Part shown: piece after piece, positions 11,142 through 23,025 of the stretch
Position numbering within the stretch: position 1 is the first letter of the stretch
Layout of the letters: the number at the start of each line of letters is the position of its first letter
Assembly: GCA_029449245.1 (NCBI GenBank)
Contig: JANATF010000004.1
Location: 2,852,001 to 2,916,000 of the forward strand
Origin: Mortierella alpina
Taxonomy: Eukaryota; Mortierellomycota; Mortierellomycetes; Mortierellales; Mortierellaceae
Direction of reading: 5' to 3'
Length of the DNA: 64,000 bases
Notes under the pieces: model-generated
Told to the model about the DNA's origin: nothing
The model's input: only the letters and a program-made list of their open reading frames with translations
Databases searched by the model: none
Program-made: the position numbers and the translations under genes

Positions 11142-14100
11142 CTACATGGCAGCAATCGAGTCCTCCATAGATCCCATGGACGCGAAATCATCCTCAAAGC
11201 TATACGTCGGCACTGAGAACGACAGCGCCGAGATCAAGCTATCCGTGTTCATGCTCATCCACGACGAGGCCGTCGATCCGCCCAACTTCATGATCTGGTT
11301 CTGTTGCTGCTGCTCTCGCGCCGCCGTAGTATCCTGACCACTCATCCCACTGCCTCGCCCTCCTCCACCCAAAGAACTGGACGAGCATCGCTGAGATGAA
11401 GAGTTCAAAGACGTCGAGGACACACTCGCCAGCAGCGCAGAGTGCAACGCTGCTGTCGACCGTGCAGCCGCAAAAGATGTTCCAAACATGGGCAGCGTGT
11501 ACGGCGAAGGAGAACGCACTCCCACAGAGGATGAGGTCACAGATGACCCATAGGTATAGCTCCTTCCTCTGTACATGGACGACGACGAGGAAGACGACGA
11601 GCCAGATGACGACAGGCTAGACGAGCTCAGCAACGAGTCCTCACTGGAATTCGAATCAGTCAAGGTCGTCAGAGGCGCAAGACCATTCTTGCCAAACAAT
11701 CCCATTCCGCCGCGTGATCCCCGCCGGCTCTGCCCGGCACCGTGTCTGCTCCTGGGCTCCGTGGAAGGATGACCCATGACGGTCTCGTCCTCGGAAGACG
11801 ACGGCGACGGCGACATGGACAGTCTCCGTTGATGGGTATGTTTCTTTTGTCTCCTGCTCTCGTCCTGGTGGCCAAGATGTTTTGCGTTGCTGGCAATGCT
11901 GTTCCTACTCATCGAGGGACTGGTCATAAGGCCATCCTGCTTGGCAGCGCTCCTTGCAGACCCCCCACTCGCCTTGCTACCCGAGATCGTCGTTGGTGAT
12001 TTGTTATTGTTCTTAGAATTGCCTCCCTTGGGCGAGGTCTGTTTGTTGCTGGTGAACGAAGTCGAAGACGACCGTCTCAAAGTCTTGGTCCAGTCAATCA
12101 CACCACCAGGTTCTGGCCCCATCGGGATGACGTTCCCATTCTTGTAATCACCGCCTGCAACAGAGACGGACCGTGCTGGCATGGGCCGGGTGTTCCAGTT
12201 GTTGAACGTGGTATACCTTCGGTTTCCGCCCGGAGAGAAGGGTGGTCGATTGATGATCTTGGGTGCAGTGGACGAGGTCGGACTGGTAGGTCCAGGCGTG
12301 GGGGATCGGAGGGGCAGTGGTGCAGGAGCTGCAATGAGGCCACCATTCTCACCCATGGGCGAGACCATAAAGTAACCCCAAGATGAAGTCTGCAATGGGA
12401 ATCCAGGCATGCTTGGAGACGAAACACTGACCGATGGACACCATGGTCTTGGTTTGGACCATACCGGCTTATCTGACTTGATGAGCATAAACTTGCGAAC
12501 CGCAGCCGTGTCCGTAGCTGAGAGTGTAGGCACCAACTTTCCTCGCAAGATCCGTGTCGAGGAAGTGGAACTCCAGTTGGGAGACACTGCTCCAGGACGT
12601 GGACTCTTGGGGGAGCCTGCAGTGTTGGATCTGCGCGCCGCCGTGGGCGAAGGCGGGTTAGAAGTCCTCCAGTCACTGCCATCAACACTGTTGCCACTCC
12701 CAACCAATGTCTTGTCCTCTGCTGCTGTGGCCTCCTCCTTCTTAACCAGAGACTCGTCGAGCCGTTCCTTTAGGAGCGTATGGTGAGCGTGCAACTTGGT
12801 GCCCACAGTGTCCAGTGAAGTCTTGAGGTTCGACCATCGCCTTTTCAGATTGCGTTGTCTCTCCAGCATCTCAAGATTAGGGTATAATGGAGAAGAATCC
12901 ATGGAAGAGACGCTGGGTGTAACAGCGGAAGAGGGTCCTGGAAATGGAGTCGGCGGTGGATTTGATCCCGTTGCTGTCCTTGGAGTGGTCGTTGACAGAG
13001 TGCCGGTCTTGTTCCTGTGCTGAATCTCGCCCTCCTGAACCCAGAACATGTTTTCGATCGCGGGTGCGACCAAACTCTGCTTCTCGTCCAGCTCCTGGAG
13101 TGTTGACCAAAGCGTTGCAAGGTGGGCCTTGGTCTCTTGTTCAACAGCATGCGCCGACTGTTCCATGAGTGCGTTCGAAAGCTTTGCCAACAGACCTCCC
13201 TCCATCGCACAGCCCGAGCCCTTGACCGCTAGGGAACGTTGTTGTTCATCCAGTGTCGCCAGCAGGTGAACACACCGCTGGTGGAAGACCTCTACAGGCT
13301 CTAGCATCGTCTCGATCTGCTTGGCCATCTTCTCAATACTCGTCCGCCACCGATCACACTCCTCAAGATCTCTCCAGAGCTGATCCTTCCTTGCGCACAG
13401 CTGATACCAGTCGTTCAAAAGTCCCTGATAGAGTGTTTGCATGACCTGCTTCTTGTCCGCAATGGATCTTGTCTCGGACTGCTGCTGATTATGGCTGCTG
13501 CGACGTCTCCTTGCTGATGATTTCGACGACCTTCTGGGGCGCAGGCATTCCGGGTATGATTTCTGTAACGACTCGATTTGCAGAGCCAGCAACCCAATCC
13601 TCGAGTCTAGCTCCAACATGTCGTTGCTGTCAACACCAAGGGGTCGCATGGACGACGACGACTCTGCAGGTAAGGCGGTGCGGTTCCCATCACTGCTCAG
13701 ACTGCTGACGCTGTTGTTCCGTGATGCCGCCGCCTGGGCTAGCAACGCCAGCTCGCTACACCGTTGCCGGTCCAGCGCAATGTCACTGAGGCACTTTTCT
13801 AAAATCTGGGCCGCCTGCCGGGTCTGCTCAGAAATGTTCCTAACGCTCTGAATACCATCTCGCAGCCTCTGGTGCTCCCGCACGGATCCACTCAGTTCGC
13901 CAATGATCCCACGTAACCGCGACCACTGTTCCAAAATGGCCTCGATCTCCAAGCTCAGATGCGGCTGGCTGTAATTATCATCCTTATGATGGTCGCTGCT
14001 GGTCTCCTGGTCGTCAGGGCTAGAGTCTGGCATCAAGGACAGGCGCTGCAGGATGCATTCCTCCAACTGGAGCAGGATCTCGATACTGGACTCGATAGTG

Positions 14101-14414
14101 GGCTCATAATGGCCAAATCCAGAAACGACATCCTGAATTTCTGCCTCCAGCTCCTCGTCTTCCTCCTCGTCCCTCTGCTGCTGCTGCTGCTGCTGGTACT
14201 GCTGGGATTGCGTGACGCTCTGGACGAGTTCTAGGGCGGCCTGGATCCAGGTCAGGAGCTGGTGTGCGCTCGAGTGGTGTCGCTCCTGCAGGAGACTAAC
14301 GGGCATGTCATTTTTGAAGACGAGTGTGTGATAGAGTGTTTTGTATGGCAAAGGTATCCGTTCCAGCTCTGTGACCTCTGAGAGGCCATCAAGTCGTACG
14401 GACGCCGTGGTCAT
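11142..14414 (-). CDS. Large spectrin-like helical protein, possibly Kar9-like
   Basis: One uninterrupted exon of 1,090 residues starts at the ATG at 14412-14414. Residues 1-540 are mostly helical with spectrin-like spacing and include a polyQ run followed by an acidic patch (near residues 70-90). A conserved-looking segment near residue 640 (KFMLIKSDKPVW, then PRPWCPS) is followed by a long basic Ser/Pro-rich half with poly-Ser. This arrangement, a helical N-half plus a basic Ser-rich C-half, resembles the fungal cortical microtubule adaptor Kar9, which links microtubule tips to myosin for nuclear positioning. I cannot identify the family firmly, so no symbol is given. Another cytoskeletal linker is equally possible. 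The end carries an acidic SFEDDFASM peptide. GA repeats follow the stop codon. Confidence 0.72.
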   Translation of the reverse strand: MTTASVRLDGLSEVTELERIPLPYKTLYHTLVFKNDMPVSLLQERHHSSAHQLLTWIQAALELVQSVTQSQQYQQQQQQQRDEEEDEELEAEIQDVVSGFGHYEPTIESSIEILLQLEECILQRLSLMPDSSPDDQETSSDHHKDDNYSQPHLSLEIEAILEQWSRLRGIIGELSGSVREHQRLRDGIQSVRNISEQTRQAAQILEKCLSDIALDRQRCSELALLAQAAASRNNSVSSLSSDGNRTALPAESSSSMRPLGVDSNDMLELDSRIGLLALQIESLQKSYPECLRPRRSSKSSARRRRSSHNQQQSETRSIADKKQVMQTLYQGLLNDWYQLCARKDQLWRDLEECDRWRTSIEKMAKQIETMLEPVEVFHQRCVHLLATLDEQQRSLAVKGSGCAMEGGLLAKLSNALMEQSAHAVEQETKAHLATLWSTLQELDEKQSLVAPAIENMFWVQEGEIQHRNKTGTLSTTTPRTATGSNPPPTPFPGPSSAVTPSVSSMDSSPLYPNLEMLERQRNLKRRWSNLKTSLDTVGTKLHAHHTLLKERLDESLVKKEEATAAEDKTLVGSGNSVDGSDWRTSNPPSPTAARRSNTAGSPKSPRPGAVSPNWSSTSSTRILRGKLVPTLSATDTAAVRKFMLIKSDKPVWSKPRPWCPSVSVSSPSMPGFPLQTSSWGYFMVSPMGENGGLIAAPAPLPLRSPTPGPTSPTSSTAPKIINRPPFSPGGNRRYTTFNNWNTRPMPARSVSVAGGDYKNGNVIPMGPEPGGVIDWTKTLRRSSSTSFTSNKQTSPKGGNSKNNNKSPTTISGSKASGGSARSAAKQDGLMTSPSMSRNSIASNAKHLGHQDESRRQKKHTHQRRLSMSPSPSSSEDETVMGHPSTEPRSRHGAGQSRRGSRGGMGLFGKNGLAPLTTLTDSNSSEDSLLSSSSLSSSGSSSSSSSSMYRGRSYTYGSSVTSSSVGVRSPSPYTLPMFGTSFAAARSTAALHSALLASVSSTSLNSSSQRCSSSSLGGGGRGSGMSGQDTTAAREQQQQNQIMKLGGSTASSWMSMNTDSLISALSFSVPTYSFEDDFASMGSMEDSIAAM

Positions 14415-17400
14415 GGTTGTGTAAGATGACTGTGGAGGCGAGGTCGGACGCAGATCTTGAAGGAGTACAAGTGTGCGACTTGTGAAAAAAATGTGTATCG
14501 CTTATACGACGCTTGTGCTCTGCTGACGTTTTTTTGCTGGCAGTCGTTCTTTTGTTCAGAGAGAGACACGGCTCAGCCTGTTTGTAGAATGCGTCAATCC
14601 TAAACGGAAAACAACGTTCGACCACACGAACGGAGACGAGAGGAAAAGTAGAGAGGAGGGGGAGTGGGGTGAGTATGCAAAGAAGGAGCCGAGTGAAAAA
14701 AGAAGGTCAAGAAGCCTGGTGTGAAGGTGAGAGGAAAACGGTATCTTGGTGAGCAAGACAAGTTGTAAGAGTGTTTTTAGTTCTTGGGGAAAAGACAGAA
14801 AGAGCAACGAGCGCGCGTGGAAAGGAGCGAGGTACCAGGAGAATGACAGGACGTAAGCTGCTTAGAGACTGGGGTCCGTGATAACTCGATTTTTTTTTGG
14901 ATTCTGCAAGTACGAGAGCGGGATCTGAAGGGAGTCATGTCCGTGACCCGAAGAGAGAAAAAAGACGGATGAAGAATGACGGCGATAAAGGGAGAGAGAC
15001 AGACAGAGAGAGAGAGAGAGACGAGAGAGGAGTTGCTGCTCTCAAGATGAGCGTGGCATGTCTTTTTTTTTTTTTTTTGAAAAGCCTGGCAGCGAGAAGG
15101 TGTTCTTGGGCTTGTTCTCTGGCACATGCTCACCCTGATAATAATTGCAATTAACCCAAAGCTACTTTAGGATCAATCCGAACGCTGGCAGACGCAACAA
15201 GGCAGGTACGACAAAAAGCAAGGACAGAGTAAAAATACAAAAAAAGGATTTCAGGCCAAGGATTGCCCGTGAGAGCCCTTTCAAAGCGGGCCAAGAGGAG
15301 GATATATAAAGAACAACAGGTCCCGAGTGCTCCACGAAGAGAATACGTCCGTAGGTAGCAGTGTGTCCATTGAAGCCAAGGGAAGTTGTGGTCGTGCCTC
15401 ATCCTCTGTGCCTCCACTGCTCCCGGGGACACGCGAAGCGCGTAACGCGGATTTGAGGTCAAAGCGATATCTCAGCAGCGAATCATGTAAGAGGGCGAAA
15501 AGTGCGCGTGAGACGCGCACGGAATAGTTTGAGTCAAGGAGAGAGAGAGCGCGGCAGTATAGACAAAGCAAGGCACCAGCAATGAAAGCTGCCGCATAAA
15601 ATAAAAAAAAGGAGAGGGGGCCCGACTTTATGAGGACGGGGGCGGAGAGGGTGAGGTGGGCGACAGAGTCCACGGAAGCATAGGGCGAAAAAAGGGTGCA
15701 AGGTGACGGAAGCTTCCTTCTTGGGGCGCAACTAAGGAGCTTACGATCACGAGGGTTGCGACAGAACTTGAATGCAGCAACGTAGGAAAAGGGGGCAGGT
15801 AGCATAGGTTATGCAATGCGAGTGCTGTAGGTGGGTTGAAATGGAATGAAGGTCCTCGGTGCCCCCTTTACGGATCCCGATCCGTTTTTCTTTTGTCTGA
15901 TTGCTAATGCGACGAAATAGGATTTGGTGCATGGGAAGACTTGCGACCTACGTACCGAGAGTATGGGCCGGTGTCTGTGCTATTGCTACTGCGCTTGTTA
16001 TTGCTGGGGGGTGGGGGCACTGGTATGCTTGCGATGGTTGAGAGCTGCTTTTCAGGTGGTGGGAATGAGGCAATGGTACACAATACAATGAGGGTGAGGG
16101 TGTGGGATCCGCTTCATGAGGCTGGGTGAGGGGTGAAGGAGAAGGAAATGGGCGAGCCAGGAAAGGGCAGCTGTATTCGTCAAGCAAGAGAGAGGACGAG
16201 GACGAAGAAGAGGGCGAAGGGGAGGAGAGCGAAGGGAAGGTGCGTGGACGATGCGATGTGGCCATGGGGAATAAATAGAAGCCTATTCAGCACAGTGATT
16301 GTGCCCATGCCCTGACGATGCCCTCACACCGAGTCTCATCCGCACACACACTGCCCTTGTGCGCCATATCAGAACGTGAATATGGAAAATCGATACTCGG
16401 AATGGCTGGATCGCACATGCACGCTTGCAAGAGGGCCTGTCGGCCCAAGGCTTCTGACGCGCTTGTTGTGTTTGTTTGCAACTTGCAAGGGTGTGGCCCG
16501 TCGGGCTTGGTGGTTGCTGGGATGGGCTGGGATGCGGTGGGATGGGAGCGTGGGCGGCTGCACATGGGCAGGGCCTTGCGCAAGCAGCAGAAGCAACAGG
16601 CGGAGGTCCCCAGATTGCCATATGATAATGGCCTCACACGCACGCGCTTGCCACGTCCGCCGGCAACTCGAGTGCAGAGCCATGCCCCCTCCCTCTCGTC
16701 CCTTCCCCCTGCCCTATTGCCTTCTCTTTGCTGTCATGCCCGCTCTCTTTCTTCATTCATCCCTTTCGTAATCAGAGCTATGGCCACCATGGTCGTCCAT
16801 CCCATCCGATCAGTGTAACACAGCATGTTACCGCTGACACATGTATAGACTACAACTTACCCTGCTAGCGTTCGGACGACAGAGAGAAGAGAGAGAAAGA
16901 GCGAGAAGAGAGAGAAGAGTAGAGAGGACAGGGCACTGAGAATGCAGACAAACTAGAATGGAAGCATGGCCAGAGGGGTGGTGAGGGAATTGAGGAAAGA
17001 AGAACAGACAAACCCCACTTGCCGGCGATGCATATATCTCCTCCTGTCCTAATCCTTCAAGGTCCAATGTCCGTCTTGACCTTTGCCCTCGAAAGCGCAC
17101 CCTGTGGGTATACCACGCCATGGTACTTCTCCGATGCTGAGAATCGATCATTCCTCCCTCCCCTTCGCTTCCCTATCTTTTTCTTTCGGTGTCGCTCCTC
17201 CTAACCTTGTTTCTGACTTTCTGACTTTACAAGTTGTGTGTGCGGCCCTCCTTGATCCGCTCATGCCCCCTTGCCCTTATGCCTCGTATTTTCTCCCTCA
17301 GCATTATATTCCTCTCCACATCACACTCTACACCCCGCCCCTATAAGTTGTTCTAAATTCGTCAGCCAAGCCCTGCCTTTCAAGCCCAAGGCAGAGGAAG

Positions 17401-20400
17401 TAGCCCTTCGCGACTCAAAATGGGGTGTATGCACACGCATTGCATGGAAAAAAGATCCAAGAAAAAAAGGGTCAAAAAGAGCTTTACAATGCTTCCCGCG
17501 TCATTTGTGTTTCCCTGGCCCACTGGATCATCCGTCCAACATCATCCATTCTCCCCCCTCCCCCTGGCTCTTTCTCCTCTTTCTCCTCTCTTTCAATGAG
17601 CCATCCTGCCTGCAAAAGAACGTATAAGAGAGGACACTTGTCGCATGTCCCCACTCGCAAAGAACCGACTCTCGCCTTCGGTTTGAGTTTCTCTCCCACT
17701 TGTAATTTTTTTTTACCAGCCAGCGGGATCTAATCTTCGTCTGCATCATGCATACCTTTCAAACTTACCTGCCATTAGAGGAGATTCCGCCTCTCGGCCC
17801 CCATTCATGTGTCCTTCCCCCGTCTTCCATGCACGCCTTCTGCTACTGTTCTTGTTAAACGAGACTATGACTATGAATGGGAAGCCGTTTGAGATACGAG
17901 CAACCGTACCAATTTATTATTTTCCGTACCGTTGTGAAGGATGCATCATGTACAGCAGTGGCATTATTGGTCTCCCCATGACGGCATGTCTTCGCATGTG
18001 AAGGTGCTACGCAACGATAGGGATAGGCCACCTGTGGCGTTTTTCATAGCTATAGCAAGCAGTAGCCATGACAGTCAACATGTTGCATGAACGAGCAAGC
18101 CCTTTGTCGTGTGTACAAAAGCTGAAAAGTCAGGAGTCAAGAGTTAAGATCACACATCCTGTGTTTGGAGTGCTCGATCTCGTGTTGCTTCCCGGTGAGT
18201 TTACGTTTGTTTATAACTGGTCTTTGGGCACGAGGAGCCATAATAATCTATCAAGCCTCTTCATATGTGTTGTTCGGCTCTTGGCGGCGTAGTCCATGGA
18301 CAGACACTAGCGCTCGCTTTTTTTTTTGTTGATCCTTGATTGTGCTATCAGGCGGCGTCGATGATAAAGACCAGAAGAAGACATTCAGAACCACAGCATC
18401 ATGTTCAGCCTGATCCCCCGCGGAAATAGAACTGAACTCGTAGTCATGTCATGACAAAGCATTACGGAAGGCAATGGCGGTCGTAGTTGTCCGTAAATGG
18501 CGTTTTAGGCATCGAGTCCAGACATAATAGACCTGTTGTAGATTATTTTTTTCAGCGCCAGAGATTTGACTGAGCAGCAAGAGGGCTCAAATCTATTATT
18601 TTTTTCCCTGAGAGAACGGCTTACGAGAGGGATTCTCTGTCCACCCACCCTCGTTTCTCTGTTGTTCTCTTCTCAGCCTATTGACAGCACGCAGAGCAGA
18701 GGTGGAGAGAGGGATTGTAACCCTCCCCCCAAGAGGAGTGCTCTCAAGCAAGGCGGCTCTTGCAAATTCATTTTGATATTTTCTCCGGTGTCCACTACAA
18801 TCTCCCTACTGCACTGCACCCCGAAGGTCAGGACGGCCGTGTCACAGCCAGGTTCATCGCTCCCAATGGAACAGGTGGGGAATACAAATAAGGGTCGATC
18901 TGCCCTGTCTATTCTTGAGAGTGGAGGAGGATTGAAGAATGATGTGGCGATGAGCGAGGAGCGTGAGCTGCTCGTTCGATAAGAATAGTTCAGCACGCTT
19001 GCAACGTACCGTAAACAACAACCTCTGAGGTTAGGTCCAGACTCCAACAACGTCGATCGCACGACTTCACGTTTGCATCGCGAGATACGAGATACTTGAA
19101 TGGGAGTATCCGGAACCTAGAGCCTTTTGCTCTCCGGCGCCATCCATCTATCCTATGCAGCGCACCTCTCTGCACCCACCAATGTCTAGGGAGCGATACA
19201 ATCAAACAAGATAATTGCGCTCTGCTTTGCAATGTCTCACTTCTACATAGCTTGAAAAGCGTTCTTGGCTCTCAAGGATCGTCCTGGGTAGGTCTCGGCT
19301 GGGCCTCTTGCGAAGCTTATCGTTCAGCGAGAACCAAAATGTCCAGTAGCAAACAAATCGATATCCTCGCAGCAACCTGCTGAGGATGAACCTTGCTGCT
19401 TCATCATTTGCAGCTTTCGCCTGCAGTGAAGAAATGAGCTGCTGCAAGATGCAGGCGTTGGGACAGAGTTAAATTGCTTCGAAACTGCGTGCTCGTCCTT
19501 CAACCACCAAGTGTTCTTACGCCAACAATGACAAGGCGATTGGAGAGGAAGAGAGAAAAGTATATCGAGAGAGAGAGAGAGTGGGGCGTGAGAGCGATAG
19601 TGAGCGGAGGGGATAAGCATGGCTACTTCCTGCAGTGCCTGCTCACTATGGTTTTTCCCTCCCAGCGCCGAGACACACTAGAAGCATCGTGAAGAGGTGG
19701 AGAAGAGAGCCTTCTATTTATCTCTGCATATGTGATCGATCCATCGCATTAATGTACTGTACATGTGTCTGCAGAAGCATGTTCTCGCCCTGGCTTCAGC
19801 GCTGTTTGCTTCCAAAGGCGGGCGCGTTCATTACTGACAAGAATGCCCATTGGGATGTCTTGGATCTGAGCATGGGCTTGGTAACGGAATCCGAAGTGGA
19901 CCCGATGTGGGTACCTCTGTTGCATGAGGCTGCTGTTTACACCTCTAGAGATGCCATTCACTCCAAACGAGGTCTGCCTGTCTGCCTGTCTTGTCTTGTC
20001 TTGTCTGTCGGTCTGTCTGTGTGTCTGTGTGTCTGTGTGTCTGTCTGTCTGTCTTGTCTTGTCTTGTCATGTCTGCCTGCCTGTCAAAAAGGACAAGGGA
20101 CACATACACGTTCCCGCCAAAGAGCTCCTTTTTCGCTTCTCTCGACTCCTCTCTTCCCTCTCGTTCTCGCTCCAACGGTCGACACGAATTTCTCATCAAA
20201 CATAAAAAGACTTAGAGTTCGCTCTCACCCTTTGCCTCGTTCCTGACCACTTCCTGCATCTCTGTGTCCTTTCATTGCATTCCATCATTCTTCTTCTTTT
20301 CTCTCCTCTCATTCGCACCTTCTCATCGCCCTCCCTATCCTTGCAGGTCCATCCATCCACCCTGCTCCATCGCTCCTCATTGAAACGCCTTTCTTTTTAC

Positions 20401-21017
20401 TTTGACTCGTCGCTCCTCGCTCGCTCTGCAGTCGTTCCAGTCCTCTTCTGCTCTGTACCATCCTGAGGAATCGCACATACCCCCGATTTTTTAATACAGC
20501 ACATCTCTCGGCCTTTTCTTTTATTCCAACGCATTCCTCACATTTCCAACTTGCATCACCTTGCCATCCGCCTGCATCCCGTCTCTGTTCTACTCTGTTC
20601 TTTTTCTTGTAACGTTTTTCAATACTCTTCCCTTCTTTCTGACCTTGTCGCGTCCGTCTTTGGAGCAACTGAAGAAGGTTCATCCCTTTGTACATATCCG
20701 CACTAGTTCAACGAGAGGGGACAGAAAACGCTCGTGCTTCCTATATCCCCGTCCCTTTCCTTCGGCACGCATCCCTTCAGGTTCTCTTTTATATTTTGTT
20801 TTTTTTTGGCTCTCTTCATTCCACCCGTCCCAAAGAGATCTCCTACGCTCGTTCTTCTGGCGTCCATCTCTCAAGTGAAGGATTTATATTGGCTCTTTAT
20901 CCTCACCCAGTCGTCGCCGTGGGCACGTTTTTTGATCGTTGGAGAGCAAAGCAACAACCTATCCAACACCTTTCTTTTCTACAAGACTCTGACAACTTCA
21001 AAACCAGGCACAGCGAG
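14415..21017. other. Gene-poor stretch, 6.6 kb
   Basis: I find no gene I can support here. Many frames are open on both strands because stops are scarce, but they overlap one another, are low in complexity and have no family resemblance. Content seen: GA runs at about 15008-15023, a poly-T at about 15063-15078, CT-rich leaders, and a TCTG-type repeat near 20 kb. The last 700 bases (20280-21017) are strongly pyrimidine-rich and probably form the promoter and leader of the next gene. Non-coding RNAs cannot be excluded by eye. Confidence 0.5.
19975..20090 (+). repeat. TCTG / CTTGT imperfect tandem repeat
   Basis: A T, G and C-only tract on the plus strand is made of TCTG, TGTG and TCTTG units, with almost no A over about 110 bases. 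Frames through it give Cys/Leu/Val/Ser-rich peptides and are not genes. Confidence 0.85.
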
Positions 21018-21932
21018 ATGGGTGGCATTGTGTGGAACGAGTGGGCGCGACTGATGTGTCTCTCGGCTTCGTTCAGTAAGTCCTTGTTGCTCACAATCGC
21101 TGCATTCCTGACCCATACACCCTCACGAACGTTAAGACACTTAAAGAAACAGTTCACGTTTCTGACAGAAACATTCGCTCTTTTCTCTCACACCTGTATG
21201 TGTGTTATAGTTATCTTTGTGGGAGGAATCATGGGTGCATTCCAGCCATTACCAGCATTTGATGCCATGAGGTAAGTCTGCCGTTGCATGGCAAGCTCTC
21301 CAAGAGTTTATAATTGGAAATTGAGGATGATCGCCTCCTGCTGTCCTACTTTGAGATCGACCACTTTTGTTGCACCAGTGTTACACGCAGTGAAAACGTG
21401 CTTACTAACTTGCTTGCCTTTTTGGCTGGATAGAAAACTGCCTGGACTCTACGCACCGCCGTTGCCGGTTCTCCCTGCGATTCTCACGTAAGTGAACGTG
21501 TTTTCATTGCTCCTGGCATATGTACTTTTCTCCTTACGTCCTTGATAGGCAATTCCCCTCTCCTTACGGCATGCATAGCAACAAAAAAAAATGAACGGCT
21601 CAAACAGTGAAACCATGTCATCTAACATGACCCACTCCGCCCTTTTTTCCCTGGTATCCCCGTTAAAATATATATATTTTCATAGCGTGCTTGGAATTGT
21701 CGTCGCGGTGATCGAATACCCTCTAGTCAAAGCCGATTTCTTCAACAGCCCAAGCTCCTACATGCCCAAGGTCGCTTTCTTTATCCCGGTTTCGGTCCTT
21801 GCGTTGCTTGAAGCCCAGACTGTGAATGGAGGCGTGTACCTGGCGATTGGCACCGTGGCTTACTTGATGGCCATCCGTGCAGACTTTTTGAAGCAGCAGG
21901 CTGCTCTAGCAGATTGGAGTCGCATGCCATAA
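21018..21932 (+). CDS. Small multi-pass membrane protein, DUF7727-like
   Basis: Four exons (21018-21075, 21211-21271, 21434-21487, 21686-21932) join in phase to 139 residues. The N-terminus MGGIVWNEWARLMCLSAS closely resembles the start of a fungal membrane family I know as DUF7727, whose members begin with a similar short block ending in ARL. Three or four hydrophobic segments follow: residues about 17-30, 52-70 (ILTVLGIVVAVIEYPL), 85-100 and 105-122. The tail is short and polar. The protein therefore probably sits in a membrane as a small helical bundle, and its function is unknown. All four exons end at clear GTAAG donors. The 5' leader is pyrimidine-rich. The gene converges on the LCL2-like gene 372 bp downstream. 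The family link is from memory and moderate; the exon structure is well supported. Confidence 0.75.
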
Positions 21933-22304
21933 TAGCCAACAGGCGCTTACCTCGCCTTCTTTTTTTTTCATTTTATCCCTTCCCACCTTGCACATATCAA
22001 AAAAAAAGAAAGAATCTCTCTTCCCGCCTTCACCTCTACCACGACCCATCACCACCTCGTGCCTCGCGTTCCTAAAATAGCGCGTCACCAACGCGTATTG
22101 TTCTACTATTCGCTTTCCTTCTCCCACGCTCATCCTCACACATCCTCACTCATCCTTCGTCTTCTTCCGCCCATGTATCATAGTCTTCGTCTCTCAAACA
22201 GAATTAAAAGAACAAAATAGTGATTTGTTTTGCTTTTCAGTGATATGTTTATAAAAGTATTTTTTTCCCTGAAGTCCAGTTGTTTGTGTGAACATGAACT
22301 CCTG
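21933..22304. other. Convergent 3' spacer
   Basis: This 372 bp region lies between the two convergent stop codons. It is AT- and CT-rich, with poly-T near 21959-21968 and poly-A near 21999-22007. It should hold both 3' UTRs, and nothing else is recognised. Confidence 0.6.
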
Positions 22305-23025
22305 TCAGCATGAATGCTTGCCTCGGAAGCACACATACCAATCTCCTGTTATGCACTTTGTATCCGAGTCGTACGGGCATGGGCATTGGATAGGCCGATC
22401 TACACAGACATCCGTGTCTTTACAATAGTATCCCGCGCAAGCTATATCCACAGATAGGAGGATATTAGTATTGATCTCAGTTGTACGATTGCAGGACAGA
22501 GTTATTTCCATCAAGCTCACCTTCAGAGGTTGACGTCTGTGCCTGATCTGGTTGCTCGTCTTGGTCGTGGTCTTGGTGTTCATGAGCGCCGAAAAAGTCC
22601 TCGAAGGGCGAGTGCTGATGCCGCTGATGTCTCTGACTTTTCTGGTCTTGCTCTGTCTGCTTCTGGTATGCGTTTGCGTGAGAGGAAGAAGAACTGGAGG
22701 AGGAAGAGGACGACGACGACGAGTCTTTGGAAATAGGAGATCCAAACTTGGTGGATGTGGTTCTGGGATTGCGGCGGTGGTAATCGTGTTGATGCGAGGA
22801 CGGCGATGAGGATAGGGCGTCTTTTATTGGCTGGAGTATTGAGGACTGGAGGAGGAGGAAGAGTGCGGCAGCGATGAGGATGAGGATGACGCGTAAGGAG
22901 ATCCCAGCTGGGGCGGAGGGCCGTGGGGGTGTAGGAGCTGTGTTGGGCGACGGAGGAGATGAAGCGCGAGGGTGCTGGGGAGCTGTCTTTGGAGACGGGT
23001 GAGGGTCCTGGTCCGCGGCGGACAT
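22305..23025 (-). CDS. LCL2: LCL2-like cysteine-rich protein with signal anchor
   Basis: Two exons on the minus strand (23025 down to 22521, and 22441 down to 22305) give 213 residues. The intron has a GTGAGC donor, a good branch-site-like ACTAAT and a TAG acceptor. Residues about 42-64 are one hydrophobic segment after a Pro/Ser-rich N-terminus, so this looks like a signal anchor rather than a standard signal peptide. A Ser- and Gln/His-rich linker follows. FEDFFGAHEHQDHDQ matches the usual region before the Cys module. The C-terminus has the LCL2 Cys signature: YYCKDTDVCVDRP, then CPCPYD, then KC, then GDWYVCFRG. Yeast LCL2 is a small secretory-pathway protein linked to ER-associated degradation and lifespan. 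Seven or more Cys in the C-terminal 45 residues suggest disulfides in a lumenal domain. Confidence 0.82.

Noticed and set aside
15281-15805. 174-codon minus-strand frame with one hydrophobic segment
   Set aside because: It is overlapped by open frames on both strands, has no family resemblance, and a single hydrophobic piece is expected by chance. Kept only as a weak possibility.
16318-16818. 166-codon plus-strand frame and its overlapping neighbours
   Set aside because: Four or five frames are open at once in a stop-poor stretch, with no codon or domain evidence for any.
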